NCBI GenBank assembly: GCA_036821905.1
Contig: DAISIR010000002.1
Coordinates: 62,001 to 126,000 of the forward strand
DNA length: 64,000 nucleotides
DNA from: Brooklawnia sp937867175
Lineage (GTDB): Bacteria > Actinomycetota > Actinomycetes > Propionibacteriales > Propionibacteriaceae
Direction of reading: 5' to 3'
Shown here: positions 45,346 to 54,714 of the stretch, in pieces
How the letters are laid out: the number at the start of each line of letters is the position of its first letter
How positions within the stretch are numbered: position 1 is the first letter of the stretch
Notes under the pieces: generated by a model
Database searches by the model: none
Told to the model about the DNA's origin: nothing
The model's input: the letters and a program-made list of their open reading frames with translations, nothing else
Translations under genes and position numbers: made by a program

Positions 45346-45597
45346 CTAGCTGTTCCGCAACCGTGCGCGCGATGCGCGCCGCTTCATGGCCCGACGTTCA
45401 TCTTCGGACATGCCGCCCCAAACCCCGTGGTCCTGGCCGGCCTCGAGCGCCCAGCGCAGGCATTCCTCCCGAACCTCACAGCGGCGACAGACCTTCTTGG
45501 CCTCTTCCACCTGCGCCAGGGCAGGGCCTGTGGTGCCGACTGGGAAGAACAGCTCGGGGTCTTCCGTGAGGCACTCTGCGCGATGGCGCCAGTCCAT
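45346..45597 (-). CDS. whiB1: WhiB-family iron-sulphur transcription factor WhiB1
   Basis: 83 residues from the ATG at 45597 (MDWRHRAECL), with AAGGAG upstream. The four iron-sulphur cysteines are C9, C37, C40 and C46. The GVWGG turn and a basic C-terminal DNA-binding tail (RRAMKRRASRARLR) follow. Sequence and length match mycobacterial WhiB1, a nitric-oxide-sensitive 4Fe-4S protein that binds SigA. An in-frame GTG/ATG eight codons upstream lies in front of the ribosome binding site and is not used. Confidence 0.96.
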   Translation of the reverse strand: MDWRHRAECLTEDPELFFPVGTTGPALAQVEEAKKVCRRCEVREECLRWALEAGQDHGVWGGMSEDERRAMKRRASRARLRNS

Positions 45598-45709
45598 GGG
45601 TTGCGGCTCCTTCTTGACCAATTTTCATCTGCCGGGACAACCCTGCCATGATAGGTCGTCCGGCGGAAGAGCTTGCCATGGAAATTGCCGCAGTTTCCCT
45701 GGGCTGACT

Positions 45710-48700
45710 TCAGTCGTCGCTCAGCGCAGCCTGCAGGAGCGCGTCCTCCTCGATCATGTGGACGCGCGGCGAGCCTGTTGAAGCGGCAGCCGCCGGCTCA
45801 CGGGTGAACGGCCGGAGGACGAATTCGCGTCCGAGGGTCTCGCTCATCAACGGCACCAGGTGCAGCTTCAGGAATTCCCACGGCCCTTGATTCTCGGGCT
45901 CCTCCTGGATCCAGCGGTAGTCGCCAACCTGCGGGTAGTTCGCCAGTTCGGCGGCCAACTCCGCGTGGCCGTGGGGGAAGAGCCGCTCGAGGGTGATGAT
46001 CGCCACCTGTTGGTCCAGGCCCATCCGCGTACGTTCGCGGACCAGTTCCCAGCGCACCTTGCCCGAGCACAGCAGGATCCGTTTCACGGTGCCGGGATCT
46101 TCGATGGTCGGGTCGCCCTGGATCGGGCGCCACTTGCCGGTGGTGAAGTCCTCGGGCATCGACATCGCGAGTTTGTTGCGCAGCATCGACTTCGGGGTGG
46201 CGATGATCACCGGCCGGTGCCAGTTGACTTGCGCATGCTGGCGGAGCAGGTGGAAGTAGCTGGCCGGTGTGGACGGCTGGCAGACCGCCAGGTTGTTGTT
46301 GACACACAGTTGCAGGAAGCGTTCGATCCGAGCGCTCGAGTGATCGGGACCGGCGCCTTCGTAACCGTGGGGGAGCAGCAGCACGACGCCCGACTTCTGC
46401 GTCCACTTGGCGAACCCGGAGGCGATGAACTCGTCGATGATGATCTGGCCGCCGTTCGAGAAATCGCCATACTGCGCCTCCCAGCAGACCAGCGCCTCCG
46501 GCGCGGCCACCGAGTAGCCGTATTCGAAGCCCATCGCGGCGTACTCGCTAAGGAATGAGTCGTAGATGTCGAATCGCGCCTGATCAGCGGCCAGGTGCTT
46601 GAGCGGCACCCAGGATTCGTTGGTCTCGCGGTCGACGATGGCCCCGAATCGTTGGCTGAACGTTCCGCGCCGGGAATCCTGGCCGGCCAACCGGACCGGG
46701 TGCCCCTCCATCAGCAGGGTGCCGAAGGCAAGCAGTTCGGCGGTCGCCCAGTCGATCGGCCCGGCGAGGATCGACTGCGCCCGGCGTGCCAACTGGGGGG
46801 CGACCTTCGGGTGCACGTTGAACCCCTCGGGCAGGTTGCTGTAGACGGCAGCCACCTTCGCCATTTCGGCGACCGTGGTCGCGGTACCGACCCGCATGCT
46901 CGCCTTGGCCGGATAGGCCGGCGCCAGCCGATACTCTGCGGGCTCCTTCGGGGCATCGGGGTTGCGGACGTTGGCGAAGACCTCCTCCAGCCGGTCGCGG
47001 AACTTGTTCACCGCGTTCTCGGCGTCCTCGAGCGAGATGTCGCCACGACCGATCAACTGCTCGGTGTACAACTTGCGCACCGGACGCTTTTTCTCGATCA
47101 GGTTGTAGGTCAGCGGCTGGGTGAAACTCGGTTCATCGCCCTCGTTGTGGCCGCGCCGACGGTAGCAGAGCATGTCGATGACGACGTCCTTGTGGAAACG
47201 CTCCCGGAACTCGAAGGCCACCTGGGCGGCCAGCGCACAGGCGTCGGGATCATCGCCGTTGACGTGGATCACCGGGGCCTGCACGGCCTTCGCGACGTCG
47301 GTGCAGTAGACCGAGCTGCGGGCATCGGCCGGGCCAGTGGTGAATCCGATCTGGTTGTTCACCACCAGGTGCACGGTGCCGCCGTTGCGGTAGCCGACCA
47401 GCTGGCTCATTTGCAGGGTCTCGTAGATCACACCCTGCCCGGCGAAGGACGCGTCGCCGTGCATCAGCACTGGCATCACTGCGAAGCCGGAGCCGGGCAA
47501 CTGGTCGTTCTTGGCACGCGCGATGCCCTGCACCACAGGGTCGACGGCCTCCAAGTGCGACGGATTGGCCGCCACGGACGCGCGCACCGTGCGTCCGCTG
47601 GCGGCCACGTACTCGCCGTCGGCACCCAGGTGGTACTTGACGTCCCCCGAAATAACCGCATCGCCCTCGGCCTGGTGGTCGAACTCGCGGAAGACCTGCG
47701 AGTACAGCTTGCCGACGATGTTGGTCAGCACGTTCAGCCTGCCGCGATGTGGCATGCCGATGCAGACCTCATCGACCAAGCCGTCGGCGGCCCGCTCACA
47801 CAGTTCGGCCAGGATGACTATCGCTGATTCCGCCCCCTCAAGGCTGAAGCGCGTCTGACCGACGTATTTGGTTTGCAGGAAAGTCTCGAAGACCTCTGCT
47901 TCGGACAGCTGGTCGAGGATACGCAGGTGACCTTCCCGCGGCCGCGGCGAATGCGGCTGCTCGACTCGCGCTTGGAACCAGCGGCGCTGCTCGGGGTCGT
48001 GGATGTGCATGTACTCGATGCCCAGGGTGTGGGCGTAGGAGTCGCGCAGGATGTCGATGATCTTCCGCAGGGTCATGAACCCTTCGTCCATGCCGGCGAA
48101 TTTGCCGACCGGGAACTCGCGGTCGAGGTCCCACAGGGTCAACCCGTGGGTCTCAAGCTCAAGCTCGGAATGGCTGCGCATCTTGTACTCGAGCGGGTCG
48201 ATGTCTGCCTGGAGGTGACCGAAGGAGCGGTAGCCCTGCACCAGCCGGGCCACGCGGGCCTGCTTGCCGACCTGGTGGAAGCGGGTGATCGGGATGTCGG
48301 GCGCCCACTTGATCGGCGGGTACGGGATGCGCAGCGCCTCGAAGATGCCCTCATAGAAGTTGTCGGCGCCCTCCAGCAGCGTGTGAATCGCTCGCAGGAA
48401 CTCGCCGCTCTGTGCACCTTGGATGACCCGGTGGTCGTAGGTGGAGGTCAGTGTGGTGACCTTGCTGACCGCCATCTCTGTGAGGTTCGTCTGCGCGGTG
48501 CCCCCGAAATCGGGGGTGTAGTCGATGGCGCCGACACCCAGGATGGTGCCCTGCCCCGGCATCAACCGCGGCACTGACATGCTGGTGCCCAGCCCGCCCG
48601 GGTTCGTGATCGACACGGTCGTTCGAGCGAAGTCGTCCACGGTGAGCTTGCCCTCGCGGGACTTGCGGAGCAAGGTCTCGTAGGCGGCATAGAACTGCGC

Positions 48701-49510
48701 GAAGTTGAGATCCTCGCAGGCCTTGATGTTCGGCACCAAGAGCTGGCGCTGTTCACCTTTGACCACGTCGACCGCGATGCCCAGGTTCACGTCCGAGTTC
48801 TCGACCAGCACCGGCTTGCCGTCCTCGGTTTCTTCGTAGCTACAGTTCATCGCCGGGATGAGCTTGATCGCCTGCACCATCGCATAGGCGATCAAGTGGG
48901 TGAAGCTGACCTTCCCGCCGCGGCTACGACGTAGGAAGTTGTTGATGGTCGCGCGGTTCTCGATGACCAGCTTCATCGGGATGGTGCGCACCGAGGTGGC
49001 GGTCGGCATCGACAGCGACGCGTCCATGTTGCGCGCGGTGCGCATCGGGGCGCCCCTCAACACGGTTCGGCGTGGCTCGGCGCTCGAAAGTTGCGGGCGG
49101 TCGAACGGATTCGGGACTTCCGGCCCCAAACCACCGGACGTGCCCGGCTGGTGCGGGGTCTCGGTGCTGAGTTCGCGGCGTTCCACGGTTGCCACCGGCG
49201 CGCTTGTCGCTGGTACGGCCGCCGGCCGGGCGGCCCGGGACGGAGCGGGTTCGGCCGCTGCCACTTCAGCGACTGGGGTGGCGGCTGCCGCTTCAACGGT
49301 GGTGGGCGCCGGACTCGGTGCCGGGGTCACCTCGGCGGGGGTTTGTTCAGAAGCGGGGCCCACGCCGGCAGTCGCCGCCGAGGAAGCGGCGGCATGCTTG
49401 CGGAAGAAGTCAACCCAAGCCTGATCGACAGAGGACGGGTCGTTCTGATAACGCTCACGCATCTCTTCGATGAGCCAGTCGTTGGCACCGAAGTCTTCAA
49501 AGTTGGACAT
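45710..49510 (-). CDS. kgd: Multifunctional 2-oxoglutarate metabolism enzyme Kgd (2-oxoglutarate decarboxylase/dehydrogenase E1-E2 fusion)
   Basis: 1266 residues. A short N-terminal helix region (MSNFEDFGANDWLIEEMRE) is joined by an Ala/Pro/Val-rich linker (about residues 45-140) to an E2-type acyltransferase domain without a lipoyl domain (TSTYDHRVIQGAQSGEF). A thiamine-diphosphate E1 domain follows (GMPHRGRLNVL, HGDASFAGQGVIYETLQMSQ, RRRGHNEGDEPSFTQP). This layout is specific to actinobacteria. It links the TCA cycle at 2-oxoglutarate and is controlled in mycobacteria by the FHA protein GarA. The ATG at 49510 is the family start; the reading frame runs further to 49561. It is followed downstream by whiB1. 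Confidence 0.96.
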   Translation of the reverse strand: MSNFEDFGANDWLIEEMRERYQNDPSSVDQAWVDFFRKHAAASSAATAGVGPASEQTPAEVTPAPSPAPTTVEAAAATPVAEVAAAEPAPSRAARPAAVPATSAPVATVERRELSTETPHQPGTSGGLGPEVPNPFDRPQLSSAEPRRTVLRGAPMRTARNMDASLSMPTATSVRTIPMKLVIENRATINNFLRRSRGGKVSFTHLIAYAMVQAIKLIPAMNCSYEETEDGKPVLVENSDVNLGIAVDVVKGEQRQLLVPNIKACEDLNFAQFYAAYETLLRKSREGKLTVDDFARTTVSITNPGGLGTSMSVPRLMPGQGTILGVGAIDYTPDFGGTAQTNLTEMAVSKVTTLTSTYDHRVIQGAQSGEFLRAIHTLLEGADNFYEGIFEALRIPYPPIKWAPDIPITRFHQVGKQARVARLVQGYRSFGHLQADIDPLEYKMRSHSELELETHGLTLWDLDREFPVGKFAGMDEGFMTLRKIIDILRDSYAHTLGIEYMHIHDPEQRRWFQARVEQPHSPRPREGHLRILDQLSEAEVFETFLQTKYVGQTRFSLEGAESAIVILAELCERAADGLVDEVCIGMPHRGRLNVLTNIVGKLYSQVFREFDHQAEGDAVISGDVKYHLGADGEYVAASGRTVRASVAANPSHLEAVDPVVQGIARAKNDQLPGSGFAVMPVLMHGDASFAGQGVIYETLQMSQLVGYRNGGTVHLVVNNQIGFTTGPADARSSVYCTDVAKAVQAPVIHVNGDDPDACALAAQVAFEFRERFHKDVVIDMLCYRRRGHNEGDEPSFTQPLTYNLIEKKRPVRKLYTEQLIGRGDISLEDAENAVNKFRDRLEEVFANVRNPDAPKEPAEYRLAPAYPAKASMRVGTATTVAEMAKVAAVYSNLPEGFNVHPKVAPQLARRAQSILAGPIDWATAELLAFGTLLMEGHPVRLAGQDSRRGTFSQRFGAIVDRETNESWVPLKHLAADQARFDIYDSFLSEYAAMGFEYGYSVAAPEALVCWEAQYGDFSNGGQIIIDEFIASGFAKWTQKSGVVLLLPHGYEGAGPDHSSARIERFLQLCVNNNLAVCQPSTPASYFHLLRQHAQVNWHRPVIIATPKSMLRNKLAMSMPEDFTTGKWRPIQGDPTIEDPGTVKRILLCSGKVRWELVRERTRMGLDQQVAIITLERLFPHGHAELAAELANYPQVGDYRWIQEEPENQGPWEFLKLHLVPLMSETLGREFVLRPFTREPAAAASTGSPRVHMIEEDALLQAALSDD

Positions 49511-49616
49511 AATCGTTGCGGTCGAAGCCGCTTCGCCCCTTCCAGAAGATTGTGCGCTCAACTCTAGACTGACGGCTGCCCAACTTGGGAGCGGCTCGGC
49601 AGGACCTGACGGCGAA

Positions 49617-50888
49617 TCACGTGGCGGAGACGGCGGGTTGCGGGCGTCCGATCGCCATCGCCGCGCGAATGGCCGCCACGGTGGTTACCACGGTGAAGAC
49701 CACCATCAACAAGTTCCGTCCGACCAACAACAACGTGTCACCCAGTGTCGAGTCGGCTGCGATCAAGCCCGAATAGTTGAGCGGAAAGACCAAGTGGGTG
49801 AGCAGCGCGATGGCCAGGCCTGTGCCAGCCAGCCAGCGGGCAGCGGTTCGGTCCTTGCCGGGGAGCGGCAGCGCGATCAGGACGGTCAGCGGGCCACCCA
49901 GCCAGATCACGTACTGGGGGCTGAAGGTCTTGTTCGCGATGATGAACGCGCAGATGATCGCGAGTTGGGCAAGGACGATCGCATGGGTGCGGGGCAGTTG
50001 ACCGCCGTCGTCAGCAGTGCCGAAGGACCTCCGGCCGGGCAACCCGAAGCCGTTGAGCGCGATCAGCCAGCCCAGCAGCAGCGCCAGCACGACGCTGCCC
50101 AGCATGGCGACATCTGCCACCCGCAGCCAGAAGTCGACTTGCGGGCCGTAGATCTCCCACGCGTTGTGGCTCGAAAGCTCGGTGCGGTACAGATCTGGTT
50201 GCCCGAAGGCATGACGGAGCATCGGCACCGTCGCCACGATCGACTCAATCTGCAGGCCCCGATCCGACTGCCAAGTCAACGGCGAGGTTGACCGATCCCA
50301 GCCGAAGAAGAGCAGCGACGCGAGCCCCAGCGTCCCGCCGGCGACCAGGAAGCCGATCGTCCGTTTCCGGGCGGTCGACCCGGTGCCCAGCATCGGGATG
50401 ATGAGCATCGCCGGCCAGAACTTGGTGGCCGCTCCAAGCGCGATCGCTACCCCGGACGCGATGGGGCGGCGGTTGAGCCAGACCAAGCCGGCCAGCACCG
50501 CCACCGCCGGAAGCAGGTCGATGCGGAACCAGATCAGCGCACCGATCAGGAACGTGAACACCGACCAGTAGGTGGCCGCCACGCGGCTGTGGCCAGTCCA
50601 CAGCCAGACCGCGACAGCGCCATCCAACAGGCCCATCACCAAGACGAAGGCGATCCGGAAGCCCAATTCGGTGTCTCCGGAGGCTGGCCTGATCAATTGG
50701 AGCAGGACGGCCACAGGGGTCGGATACTCCACCAAGCCGTCACCCATCCCGTGGTGCACGAGTTGCCAGTAGTAGTAGCGCACGTCGTTGTCGATGAACG
50801 TCTCCCGGCGGCTCCACAACACCGCCATCAGCACCCGGCTGATCGTCCAGGTGAGCAGCGCCAAGATCGACTTGCCGATGCGGGACAT
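49617..50888 (-). CDS. Glycosyltransferase 87-like polyprenyl-linked mannosyltransferase, second of a tandem pair
   Basis: 423 residues, about ten transmembrane helices, with the GT-C-type early acidic motif (FIDNDVRYYYWQLVHHGMGDGLVEYPTP) and the C-terminal SPQYVIWLGGPL loop. GT87 members such as PimE use polyprenyl-phosphate-mannose outside the membrane to extend phosphatidylinositol mannosides or lipoglycans. The exact acceptor is unknown. It lies 4 bp after a paralogue with matching EYPTPV, WQS-RGLQ-ES and EIYG segments, so a local duplication is likely. Confidence 0.82.
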   Translation of the reverse strand: MSRIGKSILALLTWTISRVLMAVLWSRRETFIDNDVRYYYWQLVHHGMGDGLVEYPTPVAVLLQLIRPASGDTELGFRIAFVLVMGLLDGAVAVWLWTGHSRVAATYWSVFTFLIGALIWFRIDLLPAVAVLAGLVWLNRRPIASGVAIALGAATKFWPAMLIIPMLGTGSTARKRTIGFLVAGGTLGLASLLFFGWDRSTSPLTWQSDRGLQIESIVATVPMLRHAFGQPDLYRTELSSHNAWEIYGPQVDFWLRVADVAMLGSVVLALLLGWLIALNGFGLPGRRSFGTADDGGQLPRTHAIVLAQLAIICAFIIANKTFSPQYVIWLGGPLTVLIALPLPGKDRTAARWLAGTGLAIALLTHLVFPLNYSGLIAADSTLGDTLLLVGRNLLMVVFTVVTTVAAIRAAMAIGRPQPAVSAT

Positions 50889-50892
50889 GTAC

Positions 50893-52248
50893 CTACTTCC
50901 CGGGTCGGCGGCGCGCGACGAAGCCGGCAACCCACCAGACCACATAGCCCAGAAGAGCGGTGATCAGCACATTGCGGGCCACCAGGATCAAGGTGACCGG
51001 CAACCGGAACCAGCCGGCCCACCCAGAGTCGCGTACCAGGGGGTCGTAGCCGATCGGGAAGACGATGCCGGTGAGCACAGTGCACGTCAGGATGAACAAC
51101 GAAATCACCCAGAGCCGCCGCCGCTCCACCGAGTAGCCCTCGGTGTTGGGCGGACGGCGTCCCAGCAGCGCGAAGCCGGCAGCATGCGGCCCACCCAGCC
51201 AGATCATGTACTGCGGACTGAACGTCTTGTTCGTGACGATCATCACCAAGATGACCAGCAGCATGAGCGCCACCGCCTCGCTGGTGCTGCCCGCGCCACG
51301 ACGCCACCACGAGGCGTAGGCGACGACGATGCCAAGCATACCGAGCGCGGTGGCGACGGTGGCCGCAGCGGTCCACAAGGACACCCCGGTGCCGTAGATC
51401 TCGAACGCCTGGTAACGGGAGATGGTCACCGCGTAGTCGCCCAGACCGAGCGCACGGCCGAGCATCGGGATGCTCGCCCAAACGGACTCGACCTGCAGAC
51501 CGCGGCCGGATTGCCAGGTCAGCGGGGAGACCAGGCGATCCCAGCCGGCCCAGATCAGTGAGACCAGCGCGAGCAGCCCGCCGGTACCCCAGAAGCCGAG
51601 GCTCGCTCGCAACTTCTGCCGTGACGAGCCCCCGCACAATGCCGGCCACAACAGCGCCGGCCACAGCTTGATTGCGGCACCGGTTCCGGCCAGTGCGCCG
51701 GACCACGCCCACGCCCCCCTCGCGACCAGGAGCAGGCTCCAGCCGGCAAGCACGGATGTGACCAGATCGAACCGCAGGTAGACGGTGGGTCCGATGAAGA
51801 CCACGAAGAGCGTCCAGAAGACGATCGCGTGGGCTCGCAGTCGCCCACCACCGCGCCACAGGCTCAATGAGAAGGCGATGTCGAGCAGCAACATCAGCCC
51901 CACGAAGGCGATCACGTAGCCCTGCTGGGTGCCCAGGCCGAGAAGCCATGGCAGCGCCAGCATCCACAGCACCGGCGTCGGGTACTCCCGCATCGTCAGT
52001 TCTGGCCCGACCGAGAACATGTTGTCGATGTGTTGGAAGTAGTAGACGACGTCACCTTGGGTTTCGGGAGTGAACACGCCCCAGACCAGGAAGACCGTCA
52101 GTCGACCCACCGACCAGACCAGCAGCAGAGTGCGAGGCGAGCGCAGTTCGAGGTCCTGGAAGAGGGAGACTGCGAGGTGCGCGAGTCGGCGGGACGGGGA
52201 CAGCGCCCCGACTCTGGTCGCTCCTACTGGTTTGCGCGGCTCACCCAT
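50893..52248 (-). CDS. Glycosyltransferase 87-like membrane protein, first of a tandem pair
   Basis: About 451 residues and ten or so transmembrane helices. It shares a D-V-Y-Y motif (ETQGDVVYYFQHIDNM), MREYPTPVLWML, WQSGRGLQVESVWASIPML, FEIYGTGVSLW and SPQYMIWLGGPHAAG with the gene that follows. Probably a lipid-linked mannosyl- or other polyprenyl-phosphate-dependent transferase of the cell envelope. The start is uncertain: GTG 52260 or ATG 52248; neither has a strong ribosome binding site. Confidence 0.82.
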   Translation of the reverse strand: MGEPRKPVGATRVGALSPSRRLAHLAVSLFQDLELRSPRTLLLVWSVGRLTVFLVWGVFTPETQGDVVYYFQHIDNMFSVGPELTMREYPTPVLWMLALPWLLGLGTQQGYVIAFVGLMLLLDIAFSLSLWRGGGRLRAHAIVFWTLFVVFIGPTVYLRFDLVTSVLAGWSLLLVARGAWAWSGALAGTGAAIKLWPALLWPALCGGSSRQKLRASLGFWGTGGLLALVSLIWAGWDRLVSPLTWQSGRGLQVESVWASIPMLGRALGLGDYAVTISRYQAFEIYGTGVSLWTAAATVATALGMLGIVVAYASWWRRGAGSTSEAVALMLLVILVMIVTNKTFSPQYMIWLGGPHAAGFALLGRRPPNTEGYSVERRRLWVISLFILTCTVLTGIVFPIGYDPLVRDSGWAGWFRLPVTLILVARNVLITALLGYVVWWVAGFVARRRPGK

Positions 52249-52637
52249 GGTTGCCGACACTCAGGACGCCAAAGGTCCGACGTTGGCCCACGAACGGGGC
52301 CGTGCGGCACGGTTTCGCTCGCCAGCACAGACCAGACGAGGTTTCGGACCCATGCTGGAAACCCTAGCCGGTTGGAGGCTCTTCGACGAGAATGACCCGG
52401 CTGCCGACCAGTGCGGGTCGCCTACGAAGGTTGACCGTGATCCGGTGAGTGAGGCCGGGATGCGGGCTAGACCCCTCGTCCATACCCCAGGCCCACAACG
52501 CGGGTCTGGACAGTCCCCAAGGACCCCTCGTCCATACCCCAGGACCGGCACGTGGAGTCGACGCAGCGCAAGAGCCAGGCTCGTTTAGACTTCCGGGGGC
52601 CGGACGCAAGGTCCGGCGTCCGGACCAGGAGGCAGCT
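52249..52637. other. 389-bp intergenic region between divergent GT87 and hisI genes
   Basis: No convincing gene. A frame on the plus strand (52070-52588) overlaps the glycosyltransferase gene and lacks protein-like features. The region holds a 21-bp exact direct repeat (see its own entry) and presumably promoters for both sides; TAGACT at 52586-52591 is a candidate -10 for hisI. Confidence 0.5.
52471..52543. repeat. Pair of 21-bp exact direct repeats
   Basis: Copies at 52471-52491 and 52523-52543, each containing CCCTCGTCCATACCCC, begin 52 bp apart, about five helical turns. Same-face spacing suggests a regulator-binding site upstream of hisI, but no known box matches. Confidence 0.7.
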
Positions 52638-53030
52638 GTGGAAGCCCAATTCACCCCCGATTTCGCGAAGGCCGACGGCCTGATCACCTGCGTCACGGTC
52701 GACGCGACCGACGGCGAGGTGCTCATGGTGGCGTACATGAACGCCGAGGCCTTCAACCTCACCCTCGAAACCGGCAAGGTGCACTACTGGTCACGGTCGC
52801 GCAGCAAGCTGTGGAAGAAGGGGGAGTCGTCCGGCAACATGCAGCAACTCGTCGAGATGCGCGTCGACTGCGACCTCGACGCCGTCGTCGTGCGGGTCGA
52901 GCAGTCCGGTCCCGCCTGCCACGAGGGATACAAGAGCTGTTTCTTCCGCACCGTGGACGCCGACGGCGCGCTGGTGGTCAATGCCGAGCAGCTGATGACC
53001 CCCGAGCAGATGTACGGGGGCAGCAAGTGA
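52638..53030 (+). CDS. hisI: Phosphoribosyl-AMP cyclohydrolase (HisI)
   Basis: 130 residues from the GTG at 52638, with AGGAGG 7 nt upstream. Family motifs are YMNAEAFNLTLETGKVHYWSRSRSKLWKKGE, SGN, the CDLDA metal site and ACHEGYKSCF. It performs the third step of histidine synthesis. It overlaps hisG (GTGA). A longer open frame to the left is rejected because the ribosome binding site fixes the start. Confidence 0.95.
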   Translation: MEAQFTPDFAKADGLITCVTVDATDGEVLMVAYMNAEAFNLTLETGKVHYWSRSRSKLWKKGESSGNMQQLVEMRVDCDLDAVVVRVEQSGPACHEGYKSCFFRTVDADGALVVNAEQLMTPEQMYGGSK

Positions 53031-53914
53031 CCGCGTTGACTGAGACCAAGAACGTCCTGAAGGTCGGCCTGCCCAAGGGCAGCCTGCAGGACGCCACGGT
53101 GGCCCTGTTCGCCAAGGCCGGATTCCACATCTCGATTTCCAGCCGCGGCTACTTCCCGGCGATCGACGACGACGACATCGAATGCATGCTGATCCGGCCG
53201 CAGGAGGCGTCCCGGTACGTCGAGCAAGGGCTGCTCGACCTGGCCGTGACGGGATTCGACTGGATCCTCGGCCGCGACGTGATCGAGGTGGCCGAACTGG
53301 AGTACTCCAAGCAGCTGCGGCGTCCGGTGCGCTGGGTGGTAGCAGTGCCGATGGACTCGCCGATCAGGACCGTTGCAGACCTCAACGGCAAGCGGATCGC
53401 CACCGAAGCAGTGGAGCTCACCCAGAACTTCCTGCGTGAGCAGGGCATCGACGCCGAGGTGGAGTTCAGCTGGGGCGCCACCGAGGTCAAGCCGCCTTAT
53501 CTCGCGGACGCCATCGTCGACGTCACCGAGACCGGTTCAAGTCTCAAGGCCAACAACCTGCGGATCGTCCACGAGATCCTGTCGTCGACGACCCGGCTGA
53601 TCGCCAGCCGCGAGGCGATGGCCGACGACTTCAAGCGCAACAAGATCGCCGACGTCGCGATGCTGTTGAAGGCGGCGCTGGAGGCCCAAGGCAAGTCGAT
53701 GATCGTCCTCAACGTGCACGCCGACAACCTTGTCGCCGTGGAGGATCTGCTGCCGTCGCTGAAGTCGCCGACCGTCTCGCCGTTGAAGGTGCCCGACTGG
53801 TTCTCGGTAAGCACAATCGTCAACGCGCGCGATGTGCGCATCCTGATCCCGCGGCTGAAGGCGGCCGGGGCCGAGGACATCCTTGAACTGCCACTGTCGA
53901 AGATCGTCGAGTAG
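53027..53914 (+). CDS. hisG: ATP phosphoribosyltransferase, long form (HisG)
   Basis: 295 residues from the GTG at 53027, overlapping the hisI stop. It has a catalytic core with VGLPKGSLQDATVALF and the PRPP-binding segment AIVDVTETGSSLKANNLRIV. A C-terminal ~90-residue regulatory domain (LNVHADNLVAVEDLLPSLKSPTV) makes it the hexameric long form inhibited by histidine. It carries out the first step of histidine synthesis. No hisE lies between hisI and hisG, so phosphoribosyl-ATP pyrophosphatase must be encoded elsewhere. It converges on the LURP-one gene, with no gap. Confidence 0.95.
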   Translation: MTALTETKNVLKVGLPKGSLQDATVALFAKAGFHISISSRGYFPAIDDDDIECMLIRPQEASRYVEQGLLDLAVTGFDWILGRDVIEVAELEYSKQLRRPVRWVVAVPMDSPIRTVADLNGKRIATEAVELTQNFLREQGIDAEVEFSWGATEVKPPYLADAIVDVTETGSSLKANNLRIVHEILSSTTRLIASREAMADDFKRNKIADVAMLLKAALEAQGKSMIVLNVHADNLVAVEDLLPSLKSPTVSPLKVPDWFSVSTIVNARDVRILIPRLKAAGAEDILELPLSKIVE

Positions 53915-54466
53915 CTAGCCGGCCACCATCTGATCGATGCAGACGGCGACTGCGAGCAGCAGCACCGTGTTCTGGCCCGGAGCGATCTGCACGCCATAGG
54001 TGTCGCGCACCCGGAACCAGCGCCGGGAGACCTCCGCGACCTTGGTGCCCCCGGACTCGATCTCATACTCGTGATCCAAGATGTTGCCCTGGGCAGTCAA
54101 CTGTCCTCCGTCTGAGAGGTCGATGGTGTACCTCTGGCGCAAGGGGGCGATCATCGCCTTCTTGACCATGGCCAGGTTGCCACCCGAGGCGTCCTCGATC
54201 TCCATCACTTCACGAAGCCGGAGCGGCCGGTCTTGGATCCGGACCAGCGGTTTGCCGCTCGCGTCCTCGATGATGAGGGTCTGGCGGAGCCGAAGTGCTT
54301 TCCCGTCGACCTTGAACACCTGGCGCCCCGACTCGTCTGCGATCCAGAAGTCGTCGCCGATCGACAGCAGCTTCTCGCGCATCTGGTAGCGGTCGGCGCT
54401 GCCACGCAGGCCGAACGTGGCTCTTTCTGCACGGCGCCCCTCGCGCCGCTCGCGTCCAAGCACCAT
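53915..54466 (-). CDS. LURP-one-related/tubby-like beta-barrel protein
   Basis: 183 residues with repeating beta-strand pattern YQMREKLLSIGDDFWIADESGRQVFKVDGKALRLRQTLIIEDASGKPL, typical of the LURP-one (DUF567)/scramblase fold. These soluble proteins are common in actinobacteria and have no settled function. The N-terminus is basic and not conserved. It begins at the ATG at 54466 and its stop abuts that of hisG. Confidence 0.85.
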   Translation of the reverse strand: MVLGRERREGRRAERATFGLRGSADRYQMREKLLSIGDDFWIADESGRQVFKVDGKALRLRQTLIIEDASGKPLVRIQDRPLRLREVMEIEDASGGNLAMVKKAMIAPLRQRYTIDLSDGGQLTAQGNILDHEYEIESGGTKVAEVSRRWFRVRDTYGVQIAPGQNTVLLLAVAVCIDQMVAG

Positions 54467-54714
54467 GGATTGCCTCGCTCCCCTGTCCAGCAGATGCGCG
54501 GCTCGGCTGAGTCGCGACGCGTGCGGTCGTCACCGCGTTGCCTTCAGCCTACCTGCGCTCAGGTGGGGGAGGGGTGCTTCTGATAAGCACTGATGGGTGA
54601 GGTTAGACTCCTCGCATAATCATCTGACCTCGCGGAGAAAGTCGGGAATGGCCCGTCTGGTGCAGGGACCAGCAGATCGGCCGCAAAGACGGAAGGTGAA
54701 CCCGGATACACGAC

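Noticed and set aside
52070..52588. 172-residue plus-strand frame from the GT87 gene into the hisI upstream region
   Set aside because: Half of it is antisense to a membrane protein gene and the rest spans the direct repeats; Arg/Pro/Ser-rich without structure.
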